Source: JANPJV01 sp031425695 (GTDB lineage Bacteria; Pseudomonadota; Gammaproteobacteria; Xanthomonadales; SZUA-5). From it: a stretch of 20,133 bases of DNA. The position numbers were made by a program, and so were the translations under genes. The stretch is from positions 1 to 20,133 of the forward strand of contig JANPJV010000240.1 of assembly GCA_031425695.1 (NCBI GenBank), written 5' to 3'. Positions 6,923 through 15,710 of the stretch are shown here, one piece after another. The number at the start of each line of letters is the position of its first letter. The stretch's first letter is position 1. The notes under the pieces are model-generated. The model was not told the origin of the DNA, did no database searches, and was given only the letters and a program-made list of their open reading frames with translations.

Positions 6923-8041
6923 ATGCAGCCAACAGCAGCTCATTCCCCCAGCCCACGCCCCGGCAGCGCCGAAAACAAGCTGCGCTTCACTGGCAGCAAC
7001 GATTTCCATCGCGAGCTTCGGCGCCGCGTCGATGCATTCTTTGCCGACAGTGGCAAGCGCCCGCGCGACAACTGGCAGATGTACCTGAAGACCGCCGTGA
7101 TTGCCCTTTGGTTCGCAGGGGCCTACGCGTTGCTGGTGTTCTGGGCATCGACATGGTGGCAGGCGCTGCCGTTGACGCTGGCCCTGGCCGGCGCGGTCGG
7201 TGCGATCGGCTTCAATGTCATGCACGACGGCGGCCACAAGGCCTATTCGGATCGCCAGTGGATCAATGACGCGATGGCGATGTCGCTCGACCTCGTTGGT
7301 GGCAGCTCGTACATCTGGCGTTGGAAGCATTCGGTCTTCCACCATGCCTACGTCAACATCCAGGACTACGACAGCGACGTCGATCTCGGCGTCATTGCAC
7401 GGCTGTCGCCGCACCAGCCGCACCGCTTCCTGCAGCGCTGGCAGCATTGGTACATCTGGGCCTTGTACGGGATCATGACCATCCGCTGGCAGCTCTACGG
7501 CGATTTTCGTGACCTCGTCGCCGGCAATATCGGCGTACAGAAATTCCCGCGCCCGCAGGGTCGCTCACTGCTCACGCTGATCCTGGGCAAAGTCGTTTTT
7601 CTCACCCTTGCATTCGGGATCCCGTTGTTTTTCCACAAGTTCTGGGTGGTCGCAGTGTTCTATGCGCTCGCGATGGCAGTGGTCGGCATCCTGCTCAGCG
7701 TGGTGTTCCAGCTCGCCCACTGCGTCGAGGAGGCCGAGTTCAAGGGCGTGCCTGAAGACGGCGAGGTGGACAGCGCCTGGGCCATTCACCAGATCGAGTC
7801 GAGCGTCAACTTCGCGCGCCGCAACCGCTTCGCCGCGTGGATGCTCGGCGGCCTCAACTTCCAGATCGAGCACCACCTGTTCCCGCGTGTCTGCCATATC
7901 CATTACCCGGCATTGTCCAAGCTCGTCGAGGCGACCTGCCACGAGTTTGGCGTGCGCTATCGCGAGCACCGCTCGTTCTGGGGGGGTGTCGCCTCGCACT
8001 TCCGCTGGCTGCGCAAGATGGGCCAGCCGATGCCGGCGTAG
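6923..8041 (+). CDS. Membrane fatty acid desaturase (acyl-CoA/acyl-lipid, front-end-like)
   Basis: This 372-residue di-iron membrane desaturase has all three histidine boxes: HDGGH (H101-H105), HSVFHH (H136, H140, H141) and QIEHH (Q314, H317, H318). The Q in box three is typical of front-end and linoleoyl-CoA-type desaturases. There is no fused cytochrome b5 domain. Hydrophobic stretches lie at about 56-76, 82-100 and 216-262. It would insert a cis double bond in membrane acyl chains using O2 and an external electron donor; chain and position specificity cannot be read. The ATG at 6923 has only a weak GGA nearby. It stands alone, divergent from hflK, with a palindrome and TACAAT upstream and a long inverted repeat downstream. 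Regulation in response to membrane fluidity is plausible by analogy. Confidence 0.92.
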   Translation: MQPTAAHSPSPRPGSAENKLRFTGSNDFHRELRRRVDAFFADSGKRPRDNWQMYLKTAVIALWFAGAYALLVFWASTWWQALPLTLALAGAVGAIGFNVMHDGGHKAYSDRQWINDAMAMSLDLVGGSSYIWRWKHSVFHHAYVNIQDYDSDVDLGVIARLSPHQPHRFLQRWQHWYIWALYGIMTIRWQLYGDFRDLVAGNIGVQKFPRPQGRSLLTLILGKVVFLTLAFGIPLFFHKFWVVAVFYALAMAVVGILLSVVFQLAHCVEEAEFKGVPEDGEVDSAWAIHQIESSVNFARRNRFAAWMLGGLNFQIEHHLFPRVCHIHYPALSKLVEATCHEFGVRYREHRSFWGGVASHFRWLRKMGQPMPA

Positions 8042-8058
8042 CAGGGCCAGGAGCACCA

Positions 8059-8203
8059 GAGCGAGAAGCGCAGAGCCTTATCCGCAGATTAAGAGCCGAT
8101 TTCGCCGATTAAAAGCGCTGGCCTGCATCCGGCTGTGCTCATGGATGCACCCTGCTACTAATCTGCGAAATCTGTGGATAGGCCCTTGCTATTGCTCTCG
8201 CTC
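8059..8203. repeat. Family A imperfect inverted repeat between convergent genes
   Basis: The left part (8059-8130) and right part (8143-8203) are imperfect reverse complements. Shared blocks, read on the left strand, are GAGCGAGA, TATCC(G/A)CAGATT, TCGC(C/A)GATTA and TGCATCC at the turn (8124-8130 with 8143-8149). The left arm carries roughly 11 extra bases. It separates the 3' ends of the desaturase and kinase 1 and could terminate both. The right outer edge, read on the minus strand, contains AGCAATAGCAA before the ATCC core. Confidence 0.7.
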
Positions 8204-8214
8204 CAATGCTTTTC

Positions 8215-11200
8215 TCACGCGAGCGGCAGATCCTCCAGCAGATGGACCGGCGCCTGCTTGGGTAGCCACACGTGGAAGCTCGCGCCCTGGCCGGCGCGGC
8301 CTTCGGCGGTGATGGCGCCGCCGTAGCGCTCGAGGATGCGGCGTACGATGGCGAGGCCAATACCGGTGCCGTCGTAGACTTCGCGGCCGTGCAGGCGCTG
8401 GAAGGGCGCGAAGATCTTTTCGCTGAACTCGGCCGCAAATCCGATGCCATTGTCGACGACGTCGATCTGCCATGCGTCCAGGCCATTGAGCTTGCTGCTC
8501 TGCACCGACAGGCGGACCTGCGGCGGGCGGTCACTGGCGTGGAATTTGAGCGCATTCGCGATCAGGTTCTGGAACACCTGGCCGAGCAAGCTGGCATCCC
8601 CGAAGACGGTCGGCAGCGGGCTCAGCTCGACACTGCCGGCACTGTCGCGCAAGCGCACTTCCAGGTCCTCGAGCACGCCGCGGAGAACAATGTTGAGATC
8701 GACCGGGACCAGCGGCCGGGCGTGGCTGAGCACGCGTGAATAGTCGAGCAGGGCATCGATCAGGCGCTGCATGCGCGACACCGCACCGCTCATGCGCTCG
8801 AGATATTCCACCCCCTGGGGATTCAGTTGCGGGGCGTGGCCATGGATGAGCCGGTCGGCAAATGCGCGCACCTTGCGCAGCGGTTCCTGCAGATCGTGGG
8901 AGGCGATGAAAGCGAAGTCCTGCAACTCGCGATTGCGCGCGCTGAGCTCGACCAGGCTGCGCTTGAGCTTGCGCTCGGCTCGCAGGCGGATGGTGACGTC
9001 GTGGGCGAGCACCAGCCGAGCTTGGCGCCCATTGAACATGAGGTCATCTGCCGAAACCTCGACATCGATCAGTTCGCCGTTCTTTTTCTGATGTCGCCAC
9101 AACCCAAAGGACTTGCCCGGCGGTATCTCGCGCAGGCTGCTTTCAAACGCAGGAATATCCTCGCTTGGTCGGATCTGGCGAATGTCCATCGCCAGGAACT
9201 CCTCGCGCGCATAGCCGTAGTGACGCACGGCCGCTTCGTTGACCGTCAGAAACCCGAGTGTCTGGATGTCAAAGGCCCACATAGGCTGCGGATTCGTGTC
9301 GAAAAGCAGCCGGTACTGGCGTTCCGAGGCGCGCAGTTGTTCGACGGCGAGACGCCGCTGAATCACCACACCGAGCGATTCTGCCAGCAGTTCTAGACTG
9401 CTCGCATCGGCGTTGGAGAAGTGGTTGGGTGCCTGCGCGAAGATCTTGATAGCGCCAAAGGGGCCAGCCTCGGTGCGCAGTACCGTGACCACCATCGAGC
9501 GCGCGCCCACGCGCCGGCAAGCGGCCGTGTCGACTCGTGGGTCGACATAGGTGTCGTCGGAGATCAGCGTCTGGTTGAGACGGATCGCTTCACCCGACAG
9601 GCTCGAGTCCAACCTCAGCCGCATTCCCTCGAAACCCCGCGCGAGTCCGGAGGTGTGCTGATAGAACATCTCTTCGCCTTCCAGGCGCTCGTACACCGCA
9701 GCGTCGGCACCGAGCAGGCGCTGCGCCATGCCGGGCACCATCGCGATGAGCTCGTCCACGCTGGCCTCGGTCGACGTCAGCGTCTGCTGGGCCTCGACCA
9801 GCGCCGCCAGGCGCCCGGCCTGGCGCGCGATCTCGAGGTCGGCGCGCTTGCGCTCGCTGATATCGAATGACACCGCCACGTGGCCGATGATGCTGCCGTC
9901 GATATCCCGCAGCGGCGAGTTGGTCACCCATGCCGGAAAGCGCGTGCCGTCGCTGCGCTGCATCGGCAGTTCCACACTCCAGATTTCAGTTCTGGAAAAT
10001 CCGAGGATGATCGTTCGCGCCTGGTCGCGCGCATCGGACGCGATCGTCGCATCGTCGATGTGGCGGCCGACGACAGTGTCGGTTGGCCAGCCGTACAATT
10101 CCCCCGCGGCGCGGTTCGCGTAAGTGATTCGGCCATCGACGGCGGTCGCGATGACCGCCTGCCCGATGCTGTCGAGCGCGTGTGCCTGCAGGCGCAGCGA
10201 TTCCTGGACTTGCCGGCGCTCGGTGATGTCGTGGGAGGTACCGACCAAGCGAACGGCGCGTCCGCTGTCGGGCGCCACCAGTACCTCTGCGGTCTCGCGC
10301 ACGATGCGCACGTCGCCGCTCTGCCGAACCAGCCGATGCACGATCGAGTAAGTGCCGCGTTGCGCGATTGCTTCCTGCATCGCTTCGCGGATCGACTGGT
10401 GCTCATCCGCGGGCACCAGTTGAAAGAAGAGCGCATTGTCCACCGCGACGCTGCTGGGCTCGAAGCCGGCAATGCGATACATCTCGTCCGACCAACGCAG
10501 CGGGTTGGCATCGACGTCCTCGAGATTGTCGAGATCCAGCTCCCAGCTGCCGAAATGGCCGACACTCTGCGCCAGCGCCATGCCGGCTTCGCTCGCGCGC
10601 AGCGCAGCCTCGGCCCATTGGCGTTGCTGTTCCTTCTGCAGCGACTCGACCGCGAATGAGAGGTCATCGGCGACCGCGACCATGAGCTCGATTTCGTCCT
10701 CCTGGAAATATCCGGCCTCACTGCTGAGCATGGCGAGCACGCCGACGGTCGTGCCGCCCACGTTGATCGGAAAGGAACCGCCCGAGCGAAAGCGCATTCC
10801 GTCGATGCCCTCGCGCCAGGGCGCCATGCGCGCATCGTTCATGAAATCGTTGCAGACATCGTGGCTCCCGGTGCGAAAGGCGGTCCCTATCGTGCCGTGG
10901 CTGCGTGGGCCACCATCAAGCTTGAGCTCGAAATTCTGCAGGAATTGCGAGCTCGCGCCGGCTCCGGTGACGACCCTCACTTCGCGCGTAGCCAGGTCCA
11001 GCTCCGTGATCAGTGCCATCTGCATGCCGCCTTCCTCGACCGCGATGCGGCAGGCGCGGTCGTACAGTTGCACGCGATCGCGGATGCGGACCACGGCGTC
11101 GCCGATGCGGCTCAGCACCAGGTAGAGACGGTTGATCCGGCGCATGCGCGCATCGCTGCGACCGGCATCCGCCAGCGCGCGCTCGGCGTCGGCCAGCCTC

Positions 11201-11253
11201 CGGCGCAGTTCAGCGACCGTATCCCCTCCAGTGCTTTCGGGCTTTTCAAGCAT
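8215..11253 (-). CDS. Multi-sensor histidine kinase 1 (GAF-PAS-PAS-GAF-PAS-HisKA-HATPase)
   Basis: The protein has 1012 residues from the ATG at 11253, which follows GAGG (11260-11263) with 6 nt spacing. The frame also opens upstream to a TTG at 11331 without such support. Domains in order are GAF (about 55-205), PAS (220-350, ending GTSHDITERR), PAS (354-475, ending SFDISERKR), GAF (485-640), PAS (642-762), HisKA (775-842) with phospho-acceptor H786 in ASHDLQEPLRK, and HATPase_c (880-998). ATP-lid motifs are QNLIANALKF, DNGIG (934-938) and GTGIGLAI (962-969). There is no clear membrane segment or signal peptide, so it is probably cytoplasmic. Ligands are unknown, and I see no chromophore cysteine motif I would trust. 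The H-box type is that of phytochrome-like kinases partnered with Rcp1-type receivers. It is divergent from the receiver gene at 11536, its likely partner. Confidence 0.93.
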   Translation of the reverse strand: MLEKPESTGGDTVAELRRRLADAERALADAGRSDARMRRINRLYLVLSRIGDAVVRIRDRVQLYDRACRIAVEEGGMQMALITELDLATREVRVVTGAGASSQFLQNFELKLDGGPRSHGTIGTAFRTGSHDVCNDFMNDARMAPWREGIDGMRFRSGGSFPINVGGTTVGVLAMLSSEAGYFQEDEIELMVAVADDLSFAVESLQKEQQRQWAEAALRASEAGMALAQSVGHFGSWELDLDNLEDVDANPLRWSDEMYRIAGFEPSSVAVDNALFFQLVPADEHQSIREAMQEAIAQRGTYSIVHRLVRQSGDVRIVRETAEVLVAPDSGRAVRLVGTSHDITERRQVQESLRLQAHALDSIGQAVIATAVDGRITYANRAAGELYGWPTDTVVGRHIDDATIASDARDQARTIILGFSRTEIWSVELPMQRSDGTRFPAWVTNSPLRDIDGSIIGHVAVSFDISERKRADLEIARQAGRLAALVEAQQTLTSTEASVDELIAMVPGMAQRLLGADAAVYERLEGEEMFYQHTSGLARGFEGMRLRLDSSLSGEAIRLNQTLISDDTYVDPRVDTAACRRVGARSMVVTVLRTEAGPFGAIKIFAQAPNHFSNADASSLELLAESLGVVIQRRLAVEQLRASERQYRLLFDTNPQPMWAFDIQTLGFLTVNEAAVRHYGYAREEFLAMDIRQIRPSEDIPAFESSLREIPPGKSFGLWRHQKKNGELIDVEVSADDLMFNGRQARLVLAHDVTIRLRAERKLKRSLVELSARNRELQDFAFIASHDLQEPLRKVRAFADRLIHGHAPQLNPQGVEYLERMSGAVSRMQRLIDALLDYSRVLSHARPLVPVDLNIVLRGVLEDLEVRLRDSAGSVELSPLPTVFGDASLLGQVFQNLIANALKFHASDRPPQVRLSVQSSKLNGLDAWQIDVVDNGIGFAAEFSEKIFAPFQRLHGREVYDGTGIGLAIVRRILERYGGAITAEGRAGQGASFHVWLPKQAPVHLLEDLPLA

Positions 11254-11535
11254 CAGCGACCTCGCGCCAGCGGGCCTGGGTAGCAGGCGAGCAGAAAGCT
11301 GTTGGACGGCGCTTGCGCGCGCAGCTGCCAAGTTGGCTCATCGTTGGCGGGGTGCGGTCCAGAAGCATTCAAGTTCACCGCGTTGTCGCCGACAAGGCAA
11401 GCGCCGGACATTGGAAAGTAGAGTTTTCATGGGTGAATCCCTTCGATCCCGATTTGGACTCCCCCTGCAGGGTGGTCTGGGGTACGCTTGCCCCTCGCAC
11501 GTGTCCAAACTGCGTTCCCGGAAGTAATCCCGCTC

Positions 11536-11991
11536 ATGAGTGTGAATGTTGCTGCGGTGACGATCCTGATCGTCGACGATGACCCCGATGACCGCCTGTT
11601 GATCGAGGATGCTTTTGTCGATTGCTCGATCGGCAATCCGCGCCAGTACCTGGTCGATGGCGAGCAGCTCCTGGATTACCTCAATCATCGTGGAAGTTAC
11701 ACCGATGCCGCGCGCTGCCCGACACCTGGCCTGATCCTCCTCGATCTCAACATGCCGCGCAAAGACGGCCGGGAAGCTTTGCGCGAAATTCGCAGCGATC
11801 CCGCTCTGCGGCATATTCCGGTGGTGGTATTGACCACCTCGAAGGCCGACATCGACATCTTCACGAGCTATAGCGACGGCAGTAATTCCTTCATCAGCAA
11901 GCCGGCCATGTACACCGCCCTGCTCGATCTCGTCCGCAACCTGAGCGACTACTGGTTGCGCACTGTCAATTTGCCACAACGCGGCGCGTAG
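11536..11991 (+). CDS. Single-domain response regulator, Rcp1-like
   Basis: This 151-residue protein is a lone receiver domain with no output domain. Acidic pocket residues are D14-D16 in VDDDPDD, the phospho-acceptor is D70 in LLDLNMPRKDG, the switch residues are T100/T101, and the conserved lysine is K122 in SKPA. The insertion around residues 50-62 and the LNMPRKDG motif are typical of Rcp1-type partners of phytochrome-family kinases. The ATG at 11536 follows GGAAG (11520-11524) at 11 nt. A TTG at 11488 would add 16 residues that lack receiver features. It lies between two kinases of matching type, divergent from one and convergent with the other, and likely accepts phosphate from either or both. 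Downstream action could be phosphorelay or protein-protein contact. Its stop codon lies in the palindrome 11988-12059. Confidence 0.92.
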   Translation: MSVNVAAVTILIVDDDPDDRLLIEDAFVDCSIGNPRQYLVDGEQLLDYLNHRGSYTDAARCPTPGLILLDLNMPRKDGREALREIRSDPALRHIPVVVLTTSKADIDIFTSYSDGSNSFISKPAMYTALLDLVRNLSDYWLRTVNLPQRGA

Positions 11992-12059
11992 GTCGCCGCG
12001 CACGCAGCGAAGCGCTCAATGACCTGGGGCGAAGGCGAGCCTTCGGGGTCGCGGCCTAC
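11988..12059. repeat. GTAG/CTAC-bounded palindrome spanning two stop codons (REP-like)
   Basis: The outer arms are GTAGG (11988-11992) plus CCGCG (11996-12000), pairing with CGCGG (12050-12054) plus CCTAC (12055-12059). A second hairpin, CGAAGG (12030-12035) with CCTTCG (12040-12045), lies inside. The GTAG at the left contains the TAG stop of the response regulator. The CTAC at the right contains, on the minus strand, the TAG stop of kinase 2. It probably also acts as a bidirectional terminator. GTAG heads suggest a REP/RAYT-type element (inference). Confidence 0.6.
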
Positions 12060-15052
12060 ACAACGCGGTTCGGCTGCGCCTCACCACATTCAACGCCGCC
12101 ACTTTGCGGAAGCTGGACCAGGAACACCGCGCCAGCGCCGGCACTGCCTTCGGCACTGATGCTGCCTCCGTGGCGCTCGACGATGCGCCGCGCGATGGCA
12201 AGTCCGATGCCGGTGCCTTCGTATTCGCTGCGACCGTGCAGCCGCTGGAATGGAGCGAAGATGCGCTCGCGAAACTCACTCGCGATGCCGATGCCGTTGT
12301 CGGCAAAGCGGAGGGTCCACGCCGGAGCGCCTTGAAGCTCGCTCGGCTCGACACTGATAGTCACATGCGGAGCGACGTCCTTGGAGCTGAACTTGAGGGC
12401 GTTTGAAATGAGATTCTGGAATAGTTGCCCGAGCTGGGTGCGGTCACCGAGGATTGTCGGAAGTCCCATGCTCTCGACCTTGCCGCCGGTTTCGCGCAGG
12501 CGTTCTTCGAGGTCCTCGAGCACGCCGCGCAGCACCGTATCGAGCTCGACCTTTTCCGGTGCGCGTGGGCGGCTGAGCACGCGTGAATAATCGAGCAGGG
12601 CATCGATCAGCCGCTGCATTCGGGTGACTGCACTGGTCATGCGCTCGAGGTACTCGAGGCCGGGGCCTTCCAGCTTGCTGGCGTAATTACTCACCAGACG
12701 CTCGGCAAAGGCACGCACTTTGCGCAGTGGCTCTTGCAGATCGTGCGACGCGATGAAGGCGAAATCCTGCAGCTCACGGTTGCGCGCCGACAGCTCCTCC
12801 AGGCTTTGAGCGAGCTGGCGCTCGGCTTCCTGGCGGCGGGTGATGTCGCGCGCAACGGCGTAGATGTTCCCCCCCGGCGCCGCGACGGAGGTCCACTCGA
12901 GCCAGCGGTAGCTGCCGTCCTGGTGCCGATACCGATTGATGAAGCCAACCAAGCGTTCGCCGTCGATGACCTGGGCCCGGGTATGGCTGGTGAGCTCGCG
13001 ATCCTCTGGATGCACGAACTCGGCGAAGGGCCGGCTGGTCAACTCTTCCTGCGACCAGCCGAGCACATGCGAAAACGCTGCATTGACTTGCAGGAAGCGC
13101 CCGGCCGGGTGCGCAATGCAGAACATTTCCTGCGACAGCTGAAAGAAACGATCGCGTTCCTGCAGTCGTGCAATCAGTCGACTGCGCTCGATGGTGACGG
13201 CGAGCATGTGCCCGAACTGCGTCGCAATGGCCTCATCTTCAGCGTTGAAGTCGCCGTCGTTGCGGTCCGACACCTGCATCATTCCAATGGCGGCGCCATC
13301 CCTGCCGAGCAGTGGCACGCCCATCCAGCCGCGCAGTGGCGGGTGCGCTTCCGCATGCTCGCCAAATCCGTGCCAGTGCGGGTGCGCCTCGAGCTCCGAT
13401 GGCGTGAGGCGCAGGATTTGCCCGGAATTGCGCACATGCGTTCCCAGCCCGGCCTTGCCGATCGGCTCTTGCGTGAAATTGCGCCAGGGCGCGTACTTTT
13501 CCGATAGCGAAATCGCATTGATCGCCGGTGCCCCATCGCGATCGCGATTGAGGATTATCAGCGACTGATGGCAGCAGAGTGCTTCGCGCAGCGCATTGGC
13601 AAGCGTCTGCAGGAGATCTGGATCATCGATGCGCGTATTGGCTGCCAAGGTCGCGGCGCTCAGCGCCTGCATCTGCTCCAGGTGACTCATATGCGCCAGT
13701 GAGTCGCGACGTAACTCGTCGCGCGCGCGCAAGGTCGAGATCCCGAATGCGAGATCGTCGGCCAGTTGTTGCAGCAGGTTGAGCTCGTTGGGGCTGACAT
13801 GCTCGACTTCAGCCGAATACAGCCCGAGCAGACCGAAGGTGTGTCCATCTGTCCGCAAAGGCAGGCAGACCACGGCTCGGTAACCTCGGGCAAGCGCGGC
13901 GTCTACGAAATGGAAGCCGATGGCGGTGTCGTCGATGGTCGGCTGCAGCTGTGCCGTGCCGCTGCGGATCGTACGCCCGGCGGGTCCGCGCCCGCTCCGA
14001 TGGTCCTCGGACCACGACAGCTCTATCTCGGCAAGGTAGCCAAGCTCTGCGCCCGCCACGGCGACGTCCCGGATGCGCTTGCCGGGATCATTCTCCGCGT
14101 AACCTACCCAAGCCATTCGATAGCCAGCAACTTCCACGGCGATCTGGCAGACATCGTTCAGCAATTGATTTTCGTCTTGGGCACGAAAGCGCGCATCGCT
14201 GCACCGGCTGAGCAACTTCAACGCACGGTTCGTGCGCTTGAGCTCGTGCTGGTTATGCCGCTGGGCGGTGACGTCATTCCCCTGGACGATGAAGCACTCG
14301 AGCGCGCCGGCATCATCGCGCACGGCGGTGATGACATTGCTGGCGTGACGCATGCTGCCGTCGGCGGTGTGAAAATCGACATCGAACAGCACCGGGGAGT
14401 CGCTCTCGCGCGCTACATCAAATTGCTCACGCCAGATCCGTCGCGTTTCCGGGAGGTGGGTCCACCATGGCGCTTCCCAGAATAGTTCACCAATGATTTG
14501 CTCGCGCGTGACCGCAATCATCGGCAGTGGAAGCTCGTTGATCTCCTGGATTCGCCCGGCGGGCGACACCACTGCAATGAACTGGAACTGCAGATCGAAC
14601 ACGCGCCGAAAACGCGCTTCCGCTGCACGGAGGTTTTGCTCGATGAGCTTGCGCTCACTGATGTCCTTGACATAGACAGCGACGCCGCCGGGATTCGGAT
14701 AGGCACGCACCTCAATCCACCGGTCCAACGGTGAGTAGTAGGTCTCGAAGCTGACGGTCTGCTGGGTAGCTACCGCAGTTTCGTAATGGCCCTTGGCAAT
14801 CCCATCGGCAGCTTCGGCGGGAAATGCCGCCCAAATGTTGCGGCCAACCAGCTCGTCGTGGGTCCGGCCGAACATTTTTTCGGCCTGCGGATTGAGATAC
14901 TGGAAGGTCGAATGCACGGACTCGACGATGAACACGGCGTCCGACATGCTTTCGAACACCACACGCATTTCGCGCTCGACCTTGCGCAGGCGCTCGCGCG
15001 CTCGTGCAAGCTCATCGGCGTCGGACTGGCCGCCCGACGTCACTTCATCCAC
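12056..15052 (-). CDS. Multi-sensor histidine kinase 2 (PAS-PAS-GAF-GAF-PAS-HisKA-HATPase)
   Basis: This 998-residue kinase starts at a GTG (15052-15050) with GGGAG (15059-15063) 6 nt upstream; no in-frame ATG fits better. Domains are PAS (about 28-140, ending VKDISERK), PAS (145-265), GAF (285-440), GAF (465-625), PAS (630-745, ending ARDITRRQ), HisKA (758-825) with H770 in ASHDLQEPLRK, and HATPase_c (865-982) with QNLISNALKF, DNGIGI (918-923) and GTGIGLAI (946-953). No membrane segment is evident. From the HisKA domain onward it closely matches kinase 1, with a 29-residue identical run around the histidine, while the sensor domains are in a different order. It lies 27 nt after efpL on the same strand and is probably co-transcribed with it. 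The receiver at 11536 is its likely partner. Confidence 0.93.
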   Translation of the reverse strand: MDEVTSGGQSDADELARARERLRKVEREMRVVFESMSDAVFIVESVHSTFQYLNPQAEKMFGRTHDELVGRNIWAAFPAEAADGIAKGHYETAVATQQTVSFETYYSPLDRWIEVRAYPNPGGVAVYVKDISERKLIEQNLRAAEARFRRVFDLQFQFIAVVSPAGRIQEINELPLPMIAVTREQIIGELFWEAPWWTHLPETRRIWREQFDVARESDSPVLFDVDFHTADGSMRHASNVITAVRDDAGALECFIVQGNDVTAQRHNQHELKRTNRALKLLSRCSDARFRAQDENQLLNDVCQIAVEVAGYRMAWVGYAENDPGKRIRDVAVAGAELGYLAEIELSWSEDHRSGRGPAGRTIRSGTAQLQPTIDDTAIGFHFVDAALARGYRAVVCLPLRTDGHTFGLLGLYSAEVEHVSPNELNLLQQLADDLAFGISTLRARDELRRDSLAHMSHLEQMQALSAATLAANTRIDDPDLLQTLANALREALCCHQSLIILNRDRDGAPAINAISLSEKYAPWRNFTQEPIGKAGLGTHVRNSGQILRLTPSELEAHPHWHGFGEHAEAHPPLRGWMGVPLLGRDGAAIGMMQVSDRNDGDFNAEDEAIATQFGHMLAVTIERSRLIARLQERDRFFQLSQEMFCIAHPAGRFLQVNAAFSHVLGWSQEELTSRPFAEFVHPEDRELTSHTRAQVIDGERLVGFINRYRHQDGSYRWLEWTSVAAPGGNIYAVARDITRRQEAERQLAQSLEELSARNRELQDFAFIASHDLQEPLRKVRAFAERLVSNYASKLEGPGLEYLERMTSAVTRMQRLIDALLDYSRVLSRPRAPEKVELDTVLRGVLEDLEERLRETGGKVESMGLPTILGDRTQLGQLFQNLISNALKFSSKDVAPHVTISVEPSELQGAPAWTLRFADNGIGIASEFRERIFAPFQRLHGRSEYEGTGIGLAIARRIVERHGGSISAEGSAGAGAVFLVQLPQSGGVECGEAQPNRVV

Positions 15053-15079
15053 GGCATGCTCCCAGGCGTTGCGACGTGC

Positions 15080-15646
15080 TCATGCGCGGCCGGTGTACTC
15101 GCCGGTCTCGGTATTCACCCGCACGATGACCCCGTTTTCGATGTATTCCGGAACCGACACTTCATGTCCGGTGGAAAGCTTGGCCGGCTTGGAACGCCCG
15201 GTCGCGCTAGCGCCTTTGACATAGGGTGCAGTGTCTGTGACTTCGAGCTCGACCACCGCCGGCAGCTTCAGGCCGACCGGTTCGCCGTCGATCAAGAGCA
15301 GCTGCGTGTCCGGCAGGGCGCCATCCTTCGAGTACAGCGGCAAGTCGCCCACCATGGCCGGCGAGAGCACGAACTGGGTGTAGTCCTCGGCATCCATGAA
15401 GACGTAGTTGTCGCCATCCATATACGAAAAGTTTGCATCTCGGCGGGTGAGCTCGACTTCGGTGAGCTCGTCATCTGCACGCAGGCTCAGGTCCAGCTTG
15501 ATATCGGTCCCGACCTGGTACAGCGCGAACCGATAAGTCGTATTCCCCCCACGCCCCGTCGGCGCACTCCGCTCCAGCTCCTTAACCGTCCAGAACTTGC
15601 CCAGGTGCTCGACGACCGTACCGCGTTTGATGTCAGTGGCTTTCAA
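15080..15646 (-). CDS. yeiP: EfpL/YeiP, elongation factor P-like protein, TTG start
   Basis: This 188-residue protein has the three-domain EF-P fold and matches E. coli YeiP (EfpL) closely. Shared features are the N-terminal KATDIKRGTVV, the extended loop SAPTGRGGNTTYR with arginine R32 at the tip where EF-P has its modified lysine, NFSYMDGDNYVFMDAEDYT in the middle, and the C-terminal VPEYIENG...TGEYTGRA signature. It should bind ribosomes stalled on proline-rich or related motifs and restore peptide bond formation. The start is a TTG (15646-15644) with AAGGGA (15654-15659) 7 nt upstream. The open frame continues to 15736, but those codons lie partly in a repeat arm and have no YeiP counterpart. 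Kinase 2 follows after 27 nt. Also called efpL. Confidence 0.95.
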   Translation of the reverse strand: MKATDIKRGTVVEHLGKFWTVKELERSAPTGRGGNTTYRFALYQVGTDIKLDLSLRADDELTEVELTRRDANFSYMDGDNYVFMDAEDYTQFVLSPAMVGDLPLYSKDGALPDTQLLLIDGEPVGLKLPAVVELEVTDTAPYVKGASATGRSKPAKLSTGHEVSVPEYIENGVIVRVNTETGEYTGRA

Positions 15647-15653
15647 CGGTGTA

Positions 15654-15659
15654 TCCCTT
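15654..15659 (-). promoter_or_regulatory. Ribosome binding site fixing the TTG start of yeiP
   Basis: On the minus strand AAGGGA ends 7 nt before a TTG codon, where homology says the protein begins. No ATG or GTG occurs nearby in frame. Confidence 0.7.
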
Positions 15660-15710
15660 GGATCCAGGTTAGAGACTGACAGTTCCCGTTTGTCCGAAAC
15701 TGCACTGTTT

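Noticed and set aside
11429..11527. A 32-codon plus-strand open frame just before the response regulator
   Set aside because: It ends over the receiver's ribosome site, and has no ribosome site or similarity of its own. A leader peptide cannot be excluded but is not supported.
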